From Smithella sp. (GTDB taxonomy: Bacteria; Desulfobacterota; Syntrophia; Syntrophales; Smithellaceae), in assembly GCA_007244375.1 (NCBI GenBank), contig SCVW01000025.1, forward strand, positions 124,001-188,000: DNA of 64,000 bases. The letters are read 5' to 3'. The notes beneath the pieces were generated by a model, which saw only the letters and a program-made list of their open reading frames with translations, was not told the origin of the DNA and did not search any database. Positions 27,561-37,112 of the stretch are shown piece after piece (the stretch's first letter is position 1; every line of letters starts with the position of its first letter). Made by a program: the position numbers and the translations under genes.

Positions 27561-28685
27561 ATGAATTACAGTATTTTAAAATACTGGATTGCACTGAAAT
27601 CTATCACGGGCATTGGTAATATCACTTTTCTGGCATTAATAGATAAGTTTGGTTCCCTGCCCGCTATTTTTTCAGCATCTATATCAAAGCTGGTTGAAAT
27701 ACCGGGAATTTCCAAAAACATTGCCACCGCAATTACCGGTTTCAAAAACTGGAGTAAAGTTGAAGAAGAACTTGAACTTCTTGATAAAAACAAAATTCAT
27801 ATAATTACTTGCCATGATGAACTTTATCCGGCAAAACTTTTGAATATTAATGATCGTCCTCCTTTAATATATGTTCGGGGAAATTTAAGTAACGAAGATA
27901 TAAATATTGCCGTAGTCGGCTCTAGAATGGCTAGTACGTATGGCAGATACACAACAGAAAGAATAAGCCGGGAACTCGCCCTTAAAGGATTAACCGTAGT
28001 CAGCGGTATGGCCCGTGGTATCGATTCCACAGCACACCGCGGAGCTATAACCGCACATGGCAGGACTATAGCCGTTTTGGGAAGCGGCATGGATATTATT
28101 TACCCTCCGGAAAACAAAAAATTATTTGATGATATAATTCAAAACGGAGCGGTTATTTCTGAATTTCCATTAGGAACACCGCCACTTTCAGCCAATTTTC
28201 CGACACGCAATCGCATAATAAGCGGCATGTCCTACGGCGTTGTAATTGTGGAGGCCGGAGAAAAAAGCGGATCTCTTATCACTGCAAGACTAGCACTGGA
28301 ACAGGGACGTGAAGTTTTTGCGGTGCCCGGAAGTATCGATTCCGCAAGTTCGCGTGGAACAAACAAATTGATAAAGCAAGGCGCGATATTAATTGAAAAC
28401 GTGGATGATATTCTCGAAGAAATCATTCCGCAAATTGAAATAAAAAAATCGTTGAATTCGACTCATCCTGCAGGTTCTGAAAAAATCAACAAGGAGAGTC
28501 ATGAAACATTGACTCAATTTGATCAGAAAATATTTGAATCTATATCCAAAGGTCACATTCATATTGACGATATTATTTCTAATACCGGCTTCCCATCCGC
28601 CGGTATCTTGAGCGCATTGACAAATATGGAATTACGGGGAATTATTGAGCAGCATCCGGGAAAGTTTTTCTCTCTTAAGAAATAA
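27561..28685 (+). CDS. dprA: DNA-processing protein DprA
   Basis: A 374-residue protein with an N-terminal HhH/SAM-like region (SITGIGNITFLALIDKFG...IPGISKNIATAI), the Rossmann core with GSRMASTYGR, VVSGMARGIDSTAHRGAI and TIAVLGSGMDIIYPPENKKL, and a C-terminal winged-helix domain (~310-374). It loads RecA onto incoming single-stranded DNA during transformation. It is followed by topA after 91 bp, the usual dprA-topA(-trmFO) order. ATG 27561 is preferred over GTG 27555 because an AGGTG lies before it; the SD is weak. Confidence 0.93.
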   Translation: MNYSILKYWIALKSITGIGNITFLALIDKFGSLPAIFSASISKLVEIPGISKNIATAITGFKNWSKVEEELELLDKNKIHIITCHDELYPAKLLNINDRPPLIYVRGNLSNEDINIAVVGSRMASTYGRYTTERISRELALKGLTVVSGMARGIDSTAHRGAITAHGRTIAVLGSGMDIIYPPENKKLFDDIIQNGAVISEFPLGTPPLSANFPTRNRIISGMSYGVVIVEAGEKSGSLITARLALEQGREVFAVPGSIDSASSRGTNKLIKQGAILIENVDDILEEIIPQIEIKKSLNSTHPAGSEKINKESHETLTQFDQKIFESISKGHIHIDDIISNTGFPSAGILSALTNMELRGIIEQHPGKFFSLKK

Positions 28686-28776
28686 TTATTCGCGTTGTCA
28701 TTGAAAAAAATTTATCTTTACAAAATATTTTCTTCCATTTATAGGGGCACTTTATTTATAAATTGAAAGGGTGTTT

Positions 28777-31113
28777 ATGGCAAATTCTTTGGTAATAGTG
28801 GAATCACCCACTAAAGTTAAAACCATAAAAAAATTTCTCGGAGCCGATTTTAATGCCGTGGCTTCCATGGGACATGTAAAAGACCTGCCGAAAAGTTCTC
28901 TCGGTATCGATCTGGAAAAAGATTTCGAACCAACTTATAAGGTAATCGAAACGAAAAAGAAAACCATAGATGATTTGAAAAAGGCATCGAAAAATGCTGA
29001 AAATATTTATCTGGCACCCGACCCTGACCGTGAAGGCGAAGCCATCGCCTGGCACATCGCGGAAATCATCAACGCCAAAAATAAAAATATTTATCGTGTT
29101 CTGTTTAACGACTTAACTCAAAACACTGTAACGGAAGCTATCAAGCACCCCTTGCAACTGGATTTCAATAAATACGAAGCTCAACAAACAAGACGCATTC
29201 TCGATCGTCTTGTGGGCTATCAAATAAGTCCGGTTTTGTGGGATAAAGTTAAAAGGGGTCTTAGTGCAGGACGTGTGCAGTCCGTCGCTGTGCGCATGAT
29301 TTGCGACCGGGAGGAAGAAATAAACAGGTTCGTTCCTGAAGAATACTGGAATCTGGTAGCGCAATTCGAAGGCCATAATCCGCCTCCCTTTGAAGCAAAG
29401 CTTATTAAAGTTGACGGCAAAAAAGCCAGAGTCACAACAGGTGAACAGGCTGTAAAACTGGCCGAGAAGCTTAAAGAAGCTGAATTCATCGTTGAGAAAC
29501 TTGAGAAAAAAGAAGTTAAACGTTCGGTTCCCCCGCCTTTCACGACAAGCAAATTGCAGCAGGAAGCCTCCCGCTGGCTGCGTTTTTCCGCGAAAAAAAC
29601 CATGATGGTTGCTCAAAAACTTTACGAGGGAATCGAACTGGGCAAGGAAGGTTCCGTCGGTCTGATCACATACATGAGAACCGATTCTTACCGGATTGCA
29701 GATGAAGCTACCAAAGAAGTGCGAGATTATATCAAAGAAAACTATTCATCCGATTATCTGCCGCACAAACCGCATGCTTATAAAAATTCGCAAAAAGCAC
29801 AGGATGCGCACGAAGCGATTCGTCCATCTAAAATGGCTTACAAACCGAAAGATATAAAACACTATTTGTCGGCGGATGAATTCAAACTTTATCAGCTTAT
29901 CTGGAACCGATTTGTGGCCAGTCAGATGAATCCCGCGATTCTGGATCAGACCACCATTGATATTACGGGCGCCAATTGTGTCTTCCGCGCTCAGGGACAG
30001 GTCATGAAATTCCCCGGTTTCACCATTGTTTATACAGAAGGCAAGGATGATAAAGACGAAAACGGCAATGGCAGCAGTAATGACAAACTTCTGCCGGAAG
30101 TCAGCGAAAAAGAAAAACTCAAACTCCTCAATCTGAATAAGGAACAAAAATTCACCCAACCGCCACCGCGCTTCTCGGAAGCATCACTGGTACGCGAACT
30201 GGAGGAAAAAGGCATCGGACGTCCCAGTACATATGCAACTATTCTTTCCACCATTCAGGATCGCGATTACGTTCGCCTAGAAAAAGGGAAATTTTATCCT
30301 TCCGAACTGGGCATGATGGTTACTCAACTTCTAGTAAAAAGTTTTCCGACAATTCTTGATCTGGCCTTCACAGCGGATATGGAAAACAAACTCGACGCCA
30401 TTGAAAACGGCGACCGGAAACGGGTGGAAACCCTCAAAGACTTCTATGCGCTCTTCGCCAACGAACTGCACAAAGCCAAAACGGAAATGAAAAACCTAAA
30501 AAAAGAGGAGATTCCCACCGATCTGGTTTGCGAAAAATGCAATTCTCCGATGGTGATCAAATGGGGAAAGAACGGCAGATTCCTCTGCTGTTCCAATTAC
30601 CCCAAATGCAAGAACACCATGAATTTTACCCATGATGAAAATGGAAAGGTTAAACACGTGGAAACAAAAACAACTGAAATCAAATGCAACAAATGTGGTA
30701 AAAATATGATTGTCAAAGAGGGACGGTTCGGACAGTTTCTCTCCTGTTCGGGTTATCCCGAATGTAAAAATACGATGAATGTGACCAAAGATGAAAACGG
30801 CGAAATCGTCGCACAGGAAGCACCGTCAACCGATGAAGTATGCGAATTGTGCGGCAAACCCATGGCGATCAAGCGGGGCCGTTTCGGACAGTTCCTCGGT
30901 TGCACCGGTTACCCCGAATGCAAAAATATCAAAAAAATTGGCAAGGACGGCAAGGCAACAAAACAGGAACCTCTACTGTCGGACGAAGCGTGCGAATTGT
31001 GCGGCAAACCCATGGCGATCAAGCGAGGTCGTTTCGGACAGTTCCTCGGTTGCACCGGTTACCCCGAATGCAAAAATATCAAAAAAATGCCGAAAAACAA
31101 GTCAGATGAATGA
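28777..31113 (+). CDS. topA: DNA topoisomerase I
   Basis: A 778-residue type IA topoisomerase that relaxes negative supercoils. It has TOPRIM (LVIVESPTKVKTI ... DPDREGEAIAWHI), the active-site Tyr in ITYMRTDSYR, and four C-terminal Cys4 zinc ribbons (VCEKCNSPM, IKCNKCGKNM, VCELCGKPM, ACELCGKPM). The last two ribbons are almost identical in protein and DNA, a recent tandem duplication. ATG 28777 is used because AAAGG lies 7 nt before it. Its TGA overlaps the trmFO ATG (ATGA). Confidence 0.97.
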   Translation: MANSLVIVESPTKVKTIKKFLGADFNAVASMGHVKDLPKSSLGIDLEKDFEPTYKVIETKKKTIDDLKKASKNAENIYLAPDPDREGEAIAWHIAEIINAKNKNIYRVLFNDLTQNTVTEAIKHPLQLDFNKYEAQQTRRILDRLVGYQISPVLWDKVKRGLSAGRVQSVAVRMICDREEEINRFVPEEYWNLVAQFEGHNPPPFEAKLIKVDGKKARVTTGEQAVKLAEKLKEAEFIVEKLEKKEVKRSVPPPFTTSKLQQEASRWLRFSAKKTMMVAQKLYEGIELGKEGSVGLITYMRTDSYRIADEATKEVRDYIKENYSSDYLPHKPHAYKNSQKAQDAHEAIRPSKMAYKPKDIKHYLSADEFKLYQLIWNRFVASQMNPAILDQTTIDITGANCVFRAQGQVMKFPGFTIVYTEGKDDKDENGNGSSNDKLLPEVSEKEKLKLLNLNKEQKFTQPPPRFSEASLVRELEEKGIGRPSTYATILSTIQDRDYVRLEKGKFYPSELGMMVTQLLVKSFPTILDLAFTADMENKLDAIENGDRKRVETLKDFYALFANELHKAKTEMKNLKKEEIPTDLVCEKCNSPMVIKWGKNGRFLCCSNYPKCKNTMNFTHDENGKVKHVETKTTEIKCNKCGKNMIVKEGRFGQFLSCSGYPECKNTMNVTKDENGEIVAQEAPSTDEVCELCGKPMAIKRGRFGQFLGCTGYPECKNIKKIGKDGKATKQEPLLSDEACELCGKPMAIKRGRFGQFLGCTGYPECKNIKKMPKNKSDE
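30841..31087 (+). repeat. Tandem 150-bp duplication inside topA
   Basis: The 97 bp at 30841-30937 recur at 30991-31087 with only two differences, both third-position changes in the AAGCGGGGCC/AAGCGAGGTC stretch. Each copy encodes one zinc ribbon; the ~53-bp linkers between copies are less alike. Confidence 0.9.
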
Positions 31114-32432
31114 ATCCCGCAGAAGTCATAATCATTGGTGGTGGGCTGGCCGGTTGTGAAGCGGCATGGCAGCTCTTAAGACGCGGTTATGCAGTTCGTA
31201 TGTACGAAATGAAGCCGCAAAATTTTTCTCCTGCACACAAGACGGCAAATCTGGCGGAACTGGTTTGCAGCAATTCACTCAAGTCAAACTCTCTGGATAA
31301 TGCCCACGGTCTTCTCAAGGAAGAAATGCGCCGTCTCCATTCATTAATTATAAACTCAGCGGATAAAACTGCGGTGCCCGCCGGTTCCGCTCTTGCTGTT
31401 GACCGTGCTTTGTTCGCCCGGGAAATTGAAGAAAAATTGAAATCCTATAAAAATTTTTTTCTTGAACGTGCGGAAGTTAAAACAATTCCAAAAAACTCAC
31501 TAACGATAATCGCGACAGGACCACTTACTTCCGATGCTATGGCGCGGGAAATCACCACTCTGCTGGACAGTTCTTATTTGTATTTTTATGACGCAATTTC
31601 TCCGATAGTTGAGGCCGATTCGATTAATATGAACAAAGTCTACTGGGCTTCGCGCTATGGTAAGGGCACTCCGGATTATTTAAACTGCCCTTTATCCGAA
31701 GAAGAATATAAATACTTTCGTAAGGAATTGCTCGACGGGGGAAAAGTTGCCGCCAAATCATTTGAAGATGCCAAATATTTTGAGGGATGTCTTCCTGTGG
31801 AAGTACTGGCCGCACGCGGTGAGAACACACTGGCCTTCGGTCCGATGAAACCGGTAGGACTGATTAATCCGCGCACCGGCGCCATTCCTTATGCCGTTGT
31901 TCAACTGCGCAGGGAAAATTCCGCGGGAACTCTTCTTAATCTGGTCGGATTCCAGACGAAACTGACCTGGCCGGAACAGAGGCGCATTTTCCGCCTTATA
32001 CCGGGACTGGAAAACGCCAGGTTTGCGCGCTACGGTAGCATACATCGTAACACTTTCATTCACTCGCCTTCCCTGCTTACTTCTTCACTTCAACTAAAGA
32101 ACAATGAAAACATTTTTTTTGCGGGCCAGATCACCGGCGTGGAAGGATATACAGAATCAGCGGCTATAGGTCTTTTGGCCGGACTTAACGCCGCCTATAT
32201 TATCGAGGGCAAAAAACTTAATTTACCACCAACTCAAACAGCTATTGGAGCACTGCTTCACTATATTACTTCTCCTGAATCCGCGCACGGATTTCAGCCC
32301 ATGAATATTAATTGGGGGTTATTAGATACACTAATGGTGAAAAAATTAAAAAAAAGAGACAAAAATATTCTTTATGCAAACCAGGCGCTTCAATTTTTAA
32401 ATTATTGGATTAAAAATCAATATTTGGATTAA
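31110..32432 (+). CDS. trmFO: tRNA (uracil-5-)-methyltransferase TrmFO
   Basis: A 440-residue FAD protein related to GidA. It makes m5U54 in the tRNA T-loop using methylene-tetrahydrofolate. The dinucleotide-binding motif VIIIGGGLAGCEAAWQLL is at residues 6-23, followed by YEMKPQNFSPAH and ELVCSNSLKSNSLDNAHGLLK, which holds the conserved Cys. The FFAGQITGVEGYTESAAIGLLAGLNAA motif is at ~335-361. It overlaps topA by 4 bp, so the two are translationally coupled. Confidence 0.97.
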   Translation: MNPAEVIIIGGGLAGCEAAWQLLRRGYAVRMYEMKPQNFSPAHKTANLAELVCSNSLKSNSLDNAHGLLKEEMRRLHSLIINSADKTAVPAGSALAVDRALFAREIEEKLKSYKNFFLERAEVKTIPKNSLTIIATGPLTSDAMAREITTLLDSSYLYFYDAISPIVEADSINMNKVYWASRYGKGTPDYLNCPLSEEEYKYFRKELLDGGKVAAKSFEDAKYFEGCLPVEVLAARGENTLAFGPMKPVGLINPRTGAIPYAVVQLRRENSAGTLLNLVGFQTKLTWPEQRRIFRLIPGLENARFARYGSIHRNTFIHSPSLLTSSLQLKNNENIFFAGQITGVEGYTESAAIGLLAGLNAAYIIEGKKLNLPPTQTAIGALLHYITSPESAHGFQPMNINWGLLDTLMVKKLKKRDKNILYANQALQFLNYWIKNQYLD

Positions 32433-32547
32433 TATATTTTATTGACACTTAAAATAATTTATTATAGACATTCCTTGCTAATCATGATTTTTCATCAATT
32501 AACAACTTGTTAAGTAACCATATATTTAAATGGCAAGGAGAATTTAA

Positions 32548-33288
32548 ATGACAATGCAAATCTATAGGAGTTCGCTTGTACTTATCAAGCCGGACGCTCT
32601 CAAAAATTCCTTGACTGGATATATACTTTCACAATTTTCTCATTTTCACGCGGGACTTCGTTTTGCAGCGCTAAAGGTTGTCAGCGTAAACCAGACTTTG
32701 GCCGAAGAACACTACGCGGAACATAAAGGCAAATTTTTCTATCCATCACTTTTGCAATATATCCGGGGCTTCATCCATTTTCCTGATGATCCGGGAAAAC
32801 GTCGGGTTATTGCTATTATCTATCAGGGACCTAATGCTATCAGAACCATAAGAACGATTTGCGGGCCAACAAATCCGCATGAAGCAAGGCAGAAAAATCC
32901 CGGCTGTATTCGTGCACTCGGAACTGTTGTTCCTTTACACGATGATAATGGTAAATTCATCGGAAACAGAACGGATAATCTTATACATGCCTCGGCAAAT
33001 CCGGAAGATGCAGAGCGGGAAATCAAACTCTGGTTTATCCCCACAGATATTCCACCGATTATACGCAGTTTTTCCACAGGAATAAGCGAAGACTATTACT
33101 ATTACAAAGACTCCGTGATAACTACAATTCCAAAACGGGATAGTTTCTGCTTTATTTCGCCCGGAGATATAGTCTGGAAATCCGATTTAAGAGTTCTAAA
33201 ACAATTAAAAGAAGGTAAAAAGCTGGATTATTCGGTCAACGCTGTACTTGCCAAATATTTAATTAACAGGGAAAATGAAACTATTTAG
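32548..33288 (+). CDS. Nucleoside diphosphate kinase-like protein with C-terminal extension
   Basis: A 246-residue protein. Residues ~5-165 are an NDK domain (SLVLIKPDALK, active-site His147 in NRTDNLIHASAN), and the remaining ~80 residues (from IPTDIPPIIRSFSTG) are not part of ordinary NDK (~140 residues). The NDK part also has an insertion around RRVIAIIYQGPNAIRTIRTICGP. It should move gamma-phosphates between NTPs and NDPs; the extension may alter oligomer state or partners. A clear SD (AAGGAG, 8 nt) precedes ATG. Confidence 0.8.
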   Translation: MTMQIYRSSLVLIKPDALKNSLTGYILSQFSHFHAGLRFAALKVVSVNQTLAEEHYAEHKGKFFYPSLLQYIRGFIHFPDDPGKRRVIAIIYQGPNAIRTIRTICGPTNPHEARQKNPGCIRALGTVVPLHDDNGKFIGNRTDNLIHASANPEDAEREIKLWFIPTDIPPIIRSFSTGISEDYYYYKDSVITTIPKRDSFCFISPGDIVWKSDLRVLKQLKEGKKLDYSVNAVLAKYLINRENETI

Positions 33289-33542
33289 ACACTTCACCGG
33301 ACAATTGCAATCCGTCAACTAGCTTTATAATGTACATTTCAATCATTATTAACATACCTGTAAAAGAATAGCTTGCGGATCGGCAAATTTTATCTGATGG
33401 CGAAGTTTTCCATCAAACAAAAAACTATTTAAATAATAAGTAAAATCATATTGCCATCATGAAGAAATAACCAAATCATCTTTTTACCAGACCTTTTCGT
33501 AAAGCAATAAATAACTATTGGGGTTGAAAATTAAGCTCTTAA

Positions 33543-33971
33543 ATGATACATGCTCATCCAACCAGAGCAAAAAATACCATGCAAATATCGCAGAAAAGAA
33601 AAAATGACCAACAAGATAATTTACTTGAAGAATTGCTGCGGGAGAAAGCGGCAGTATTAAGTCGTGCCGGCATGGCTGTGGATGATGTTATCAGGCAATT
33701 GAGTCGGGTGGATCGGGAAATTGAAGCAAAGATATCTCTTCTAAAAAATTTTAGCGAAAATTGTCACTCTCCGGAAACATTAAAGAAAAAGCGATCGATT
33801 CACGAAGAAATTAATCTGAGCATCGAGCACTTCAATGCTCTTCGCCAAAAAGCTCAACTGCAATATTATTATCTCATTGTCACACGCGAAGCCCTGGGTT
33901 TGCGGCGACACGAAATGATTCAGGAAATTTATCGGATTCCCGGGAAAAAAGACCGGATAAAGGCAATCTAA
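33543..33971 (+). CDS. Hypothetical helical protein
   Basis: A 142-residue, highly charged, mostly helical protein with heptad-like stretches (EELLREKAAVLSRAGMAVD, SRVDREIEAKISLLKNF). I do not recognise a family. The SD before ATG 33543 is weak and ATG 33579 (MQISQKRKND) is an alternative. Its TAA overlaps the pcm ATG by one base (TAATG), so it belongs to the pcm-LytM operon. The 33289-33542 gap upstream holds no ORF and no clear promoter. Confidence 0.65.
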   Translation: MIHAHPTRAKNTMQISQKRKNDQQDNLLEELLREKAAVLSRAGMAVDDVIRQLSRVDREIEAKISLLKNFSENCHSPETLKKKRSIHEEINLSIEHFNALRQKAQLQYYYLIVTREALGLRRHEMIQEIYRIPGKKDRIKAI

Positions 33972-34624
33972 TGGATAGATACAAGAAGCAACGAATGCGG
34001 ATGGTCGAAACGCAATTAAAAGCGCGTGATATAACCGACGTGCGGGTATTAAAAGCCATGGGTATTATTCCGCGTCATCTTTTTATTGATGAAGGCTTGA
34101 TTAACCAGGCTTATAACGATAATCCGCTTCCGATTGATGAACACCAAACTATCTCTCAACCATACATAGTCGCACTCATGACGCAGGCTTTGGAGTTAAC
34201 GGGAAAAGAAAGGGTTCTGGAAATAGGTACAGGATCAGGTTATCAAACGGCTGTTTTGGCTTACCTGGCTGATCGCGTTTTTTCTGTTGAACGTATTGCG
34301 TCCCTGGCAACAACCGCCCGTAAAATTCTTGATAAGCTGAATTTCTACAATGTTGCTATAAGAGTCGGTGATGGTTCCTACGGCTGGAAAGACGAGGCGC
34401 CATTCGATGCGATCATCGTCACAGCTGCGGTACCGGAAATTCCTCAGTATTTAGTCGAACAACTTGCTGCAGGCGGAAGGATGGTTTTTCCCATCGGAGG
34501 TCGCGATGTGCAAACTTTATATAAATTTACCCGTTCTTTAGAAAATCAACAGGAAATAAAAAAAGATGACTTAGGTGGATGCCGCTTCGTTAGTTTAATC
34601 GGAGAAAGCGGATGGAAAAAGTAA
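33971..34624 (+). CDS. pcm: Protein-L-isoaspartate O-methyltransferase
   Basis: A 217-residue cytosolic repair enzyme that methylates isoaspartyl residues with SAM. The N-terminal DNPLPIDEHQTISQPYIVALM is the family signature, and motif I is VLEIGTGSGYQTAVLAYLADRVFSVER. It is followed, with a 13-bp overlap, by a LysM/LytM lipoprotein-like gene, the same order as pcm-nlpD in Gammaproteobacteria. Confidence 0.97.
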   Translation: MDRYKKQRMRMVETQLKARDITDVRVLKAMGIIPRHLFIDEGLINQAYNDNPLPIDEHQTISQPYIVALMTQALELTGKERVLEIGTGSGYQTAVLAYLADRVFSVERIASLATTARKILDKLNFYNVAIRVGDGSYGWKDEAPFDAIIVTAAVPEIPQYLVEQLAAGGRMVFPIGGRDVQTLYKFTRSLENQQEIKKDDLGGCRFVSLIGESGWKK

Positions 34625-35403
34625 ATTCCCAAACAGCTTTGATATTTTTTTTTCTTGTTGTGTCTTTTTTAATTCTCTCTTGTTTTACAGCTCATATACA
34701 TGAAGTTCAAGCCGCTGGTGTCTATCACATAGTAAAAAAGAATGAAACTGTCTGGAGCATTGCTCACGGGTATGGAGTGTCTATTCAGGATTTGCTAAAA
34801 ATTAATAAAATAGAAGACATAAACTCATTAAAAGTGGACTCTGTATTATTCATCCCGTCTGCAAGCCGGGTAATAGAAAATACTGCTACAAACGCAGAAA
34901 TAAAAGATTATGATGACAGTATCAAAAGTGAAGATAACAGATCAAAAAAATCTGTTAAGAAAAAAAACTCTGATAAAAAAAATGGGGTTACATGCACAAC
35001 GACACCACCTGAAGAAAAAATAACAACAAAGAAAGTTAAATTTATTTGGCCGGTGCGTGGCACTGTAAAAACCCCCTTCGGTCCACAACCAAACAAGACT
35101 TACAATAACTGGATTAAAATTGTTTCCAGTGCCGGAACAAAAGTAAAAGCAGCAGCTTCCGGAACCGTTATTTTCTCTTCTGAATTAAAAAATTACGGCG
35201 AGACAATTATTATCCGGCATAAAGATAACTTTGCCACAGTTTATACGCATCTTAAAAAAAGATGTGTCCAAATAGATCAAAATGTCAAAAAAGGTCAAAT
35301 TATAGCCTTTATGGCGGAAAAAGACGATTCCGGCGAGGCATATATGAATTTTGAAATACGTTTTAAAGGTAAAGCGCATAATCCTTTATCTTTTCTGCCC
35401 TAA
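34612..35403 (+). CDS. NlpD-like LysM and degenerate LytM (M23) protein
   Basis: A 263-residue envelope protein. It has an N-terminal TM/signal segment (~8-30), LysM (~37-82, YHIVKKNETVWSIAHGYGV...INSLKVDSVLFIP), a Lys/Asp-rich linker (~90-140), and a LytM domain (~145-263). The zinc ligands of active M23 peptidases are missing: the HxxxD site reads NNWIKI, and the final HxH is YMNFEIR. In NlpD and EnvC such degenerate domains activate amidases for cell separation, so an activator role is likely. No Cys lipobox is evident. It overlaps pcm by 13 bp. Confidence 0.85.
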   Translation: MEKVNSQTALIFFFLVVSFLILSCFTAHIHEVQAAGVYHIVKKNETVWSIAHGYGVSIQDLLKINKIEDINSLKVDSVLFIPSASRVIENTATNAEIKDYDDSIKSEDNRSKKSVKKKNSDKKNGVTCTTTPPEEKITTKKVKFIWPVRGTVKTPFGPQPNKTYNNWIKIVSSAGTKVKAAASGTVIFSSELKNYGETIIIRHKDNFATVYTHLKKRCVQIDQNVKKGQIIAFMAEKDDSGEAYMNFEIRFKGKAHNPLSFLP

Positions 35404-35728
35404 CTACCTTTTATCGCGTTTCATGAATCACTTAATAACTGTTTCAAATCGTTATATTTTTAAAATTTAGGGGAATAATAATTTTAACCGAAGCCGATTA
35501 TTTTAGAAACAAATTTCAAAATACGATTACGTAGTAATTAAAATAGTCCTTAAATCTTTATCAAGATACCCGATCGATAAACTTCAATTATAATTATTTT
35601 TGCCATTAATTGAATTATTTCGATACCTTCGCCAATTTTACAAGCTCTAACTTTATTAATCCTTGTTTGACATATAAACCTCTTTCCGAAAGCCAATAAT
35701 AAATTTTCTGACCGTCAGTAAATATTCA

Positions 35729-35757
35729 TTGACACAAGACTTCTTTGTGCTTATACT
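35729..35757 (+). promoter_or_regulatory. Sigma70-type promoter of the thiolase gene
   Basis: TTGACA (35729-35734) and TATACT (35752-35757) are 17 bp apart and would start transcription ~57 nt before the ATG. The palindrome CTGAC-C-GTCAG (35708-35718) sits just upstream of the -35 box and may be an operator. The rest of 35404-35820 is AT-rich with no ORF. Confidence 0.7.
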
Positions 35758-35820
35758 CCCGCCGTCAAAACACACTAATTTTGATAAAATTAAAAACAAT
35801 AATTTATAGGAGGCTATACA

Positions 35821-36996
35821 ATGCGTGAGTGTGTAATTATCGATGGTGTAAGGTCCCCCAATTCCCGGGCACACAACGAAAAGGGATGGTTTCGTCTGTT
35901 AAGACCGGATGAAGTCTTGACAAAGGTTTATGATGGTTTGTTTGCTCGTAACCCCAAGATAAAACCGGAAGATATCGAATCAGTATTTGTAGGTTGTGCC
36001 AACATTACCGGCATGCAGAATGACATCGGCCGTCTTGCCTGGCTGGCCGGTGGTTTCCCGGAATCTGTTCCTACCAATACCCTGACCATGCAGTGTCCTT
36101 CCGGTATGGCAGCTACCCAGCATGCCGCCCGCGCCATTATGTGTGGTGAAGGTGATACCTACATTGCCGCCGGCATTGAAGACATGCAGAAAGTTTTCAT
36201 GGCCATGCATATGGATTTCCCACCCCGTTTGCTGGAACGATACAATATCGCAGACATTCCTATGGGCAATACTGCTGAAAAGGTGGCGGAGCTTTATAAA
36301 GTCAACCGAGTTGATATGGAAAACATGGCTTTCTGGAGTAATAAAAAAGCCGATGAGGCAACCAAAGCCGGAAAATTCAAGAATGAAATAATACCGATGG
36401 AAGGTCTGAAAGACGACGGTACACCTTTTATGGTAGATACCGACCAGTGGGTTCGCGGCGATGTCTCGATGGAAAAAATGGCGACCATGAAACCAGCTTT
36501 TAAACCTGATGGAGTTGTAACAGCTGCAACTTCTTCACCACTGACGATTGGTGCGTGCGCTCTTCTTTTAATGGAACGTTCCAAAGCCGATAAACTGGGA
36601 CTTTCTTATAGTATCAAATACGAAGCCGGTGCCTTGGGCGGTTGCGATCCAACAATTATGGGCATGGCCCCCGTCCCCGCTGTCAAGAGACTTCTGGAAC
36701 GTACAGGCAAGAAAGTCAGCGATATCGGTGTCTGGGAACTAAACGAAGCTTTCGCCAGTCAGTCACTGGCCTGTCTGCGGGAATTGGGCATTGCTCAGAA
36801 CGCTCCTTTCGACAACGTGAACATTTGGGGCGGCGCTTTAGCACTTGGCCATCCATTGGGAGAAAGCGGAGCTAGAGTATTGGTTACCTTGCATAACATT
36901 ATGAAGACTGATCGTAAAGATGCCAAATATGGCGTAGCTTCACTTTGCGGCGCTTTCGGCAATGGCGGTGCCACAATGTTAAGCCGAGTGAAATAA
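35821..36996 (+). CDS. Thiolase (acetyl-CoA acyltransferase/acetyltransferase)
   Basis: A 391-residue thiolase. The nucleophilic Cys is in TMQCPSGMAATQHAARAI, with NEAFASQ and GGALALGHPLGESGAR around the catalytic His, and the C-terminal Cys is in SLCGAFGNGGATM. It should cleave 3-ketoacyl-CoA, or condense acetyl-CoA in reverse. A strong SD (TAGGAGG) lies before ATG. It is monocistronic, between its own promoter and terminator. The two acyl-CoA dehydrogenases 3-6 kb downstream are probably in the same beta-oxidation pathway, though their operator type was not found here. Confidence 0.93.
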   Translation: MRECVIIDGVRSPNSRAHNEKGWFRLLRPDEVLTKVYDGLFARNPKIKPEDIESVFVGCANITGMQNDIGRLAWLAGGFPESVPTNTLTMQCPSGMAATQHAARAIMCGEGDTYIAAGIEDMQKVFMAMHMDFPPRLLERYNIADIPMGNTAEKVAELYKVNRVDMENMAFWSNKKADEATKAGKFKNEIIPMEGLKDDGTPFMVDTDQWVRGDVSMEKMATMKPAFKPDGVVTAATSSPLTIGACALLLMERSKADKLGLSYSIKYEAGALGGCDPTIMGMAPVPAVKRLLERTGKKVSDIGVWELNEAFASQSLACLRELGIAQNAPFDNVNIWGGALALGHPLGESGARVLVTLHNIMKTDRKDAKYGVASLCGAFGNGGATMLSRVK

Positions 36997-37025
36997 TAAT
37001 TCACTGTCAGATTTATCAATAAAAA

Positions 37026-37060
37026 AGGGAGTTCTTCAAGATTGAAGAGCTCCCTTTTTT
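37026..37060 (+). terminator. Rho-independent terminator after the thiolase gene
   Basis: GGGAGTTCTTCAA pairs with TTGAAGAGCTCCC (one G-U), flanked by A6 and T6, so it can act in both directions for the convergent thiolase and hydrolase genes. Confidence 0.9.
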
Positions 37061-37112
37061 ATTTAGTTTAGATTAATGATTAACTGTCCGCGATTTTCCG
37101 TCAACAATACTT

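Noticed and set aside
32442-32468. Promoter for the NDK-like gene (TTGACA...TATAGA)
   Set aside because: The spacer is only 15 bp and the region is AT-rich; not reliable enough to list.
35708-35718. CTGAC-C-GTCAG as another acyl-CoA dehydrogenase-type operator
   Set aside because: Spacing between TGAC and GTCA is 1 instead of 5, so it does not fit the motif class.
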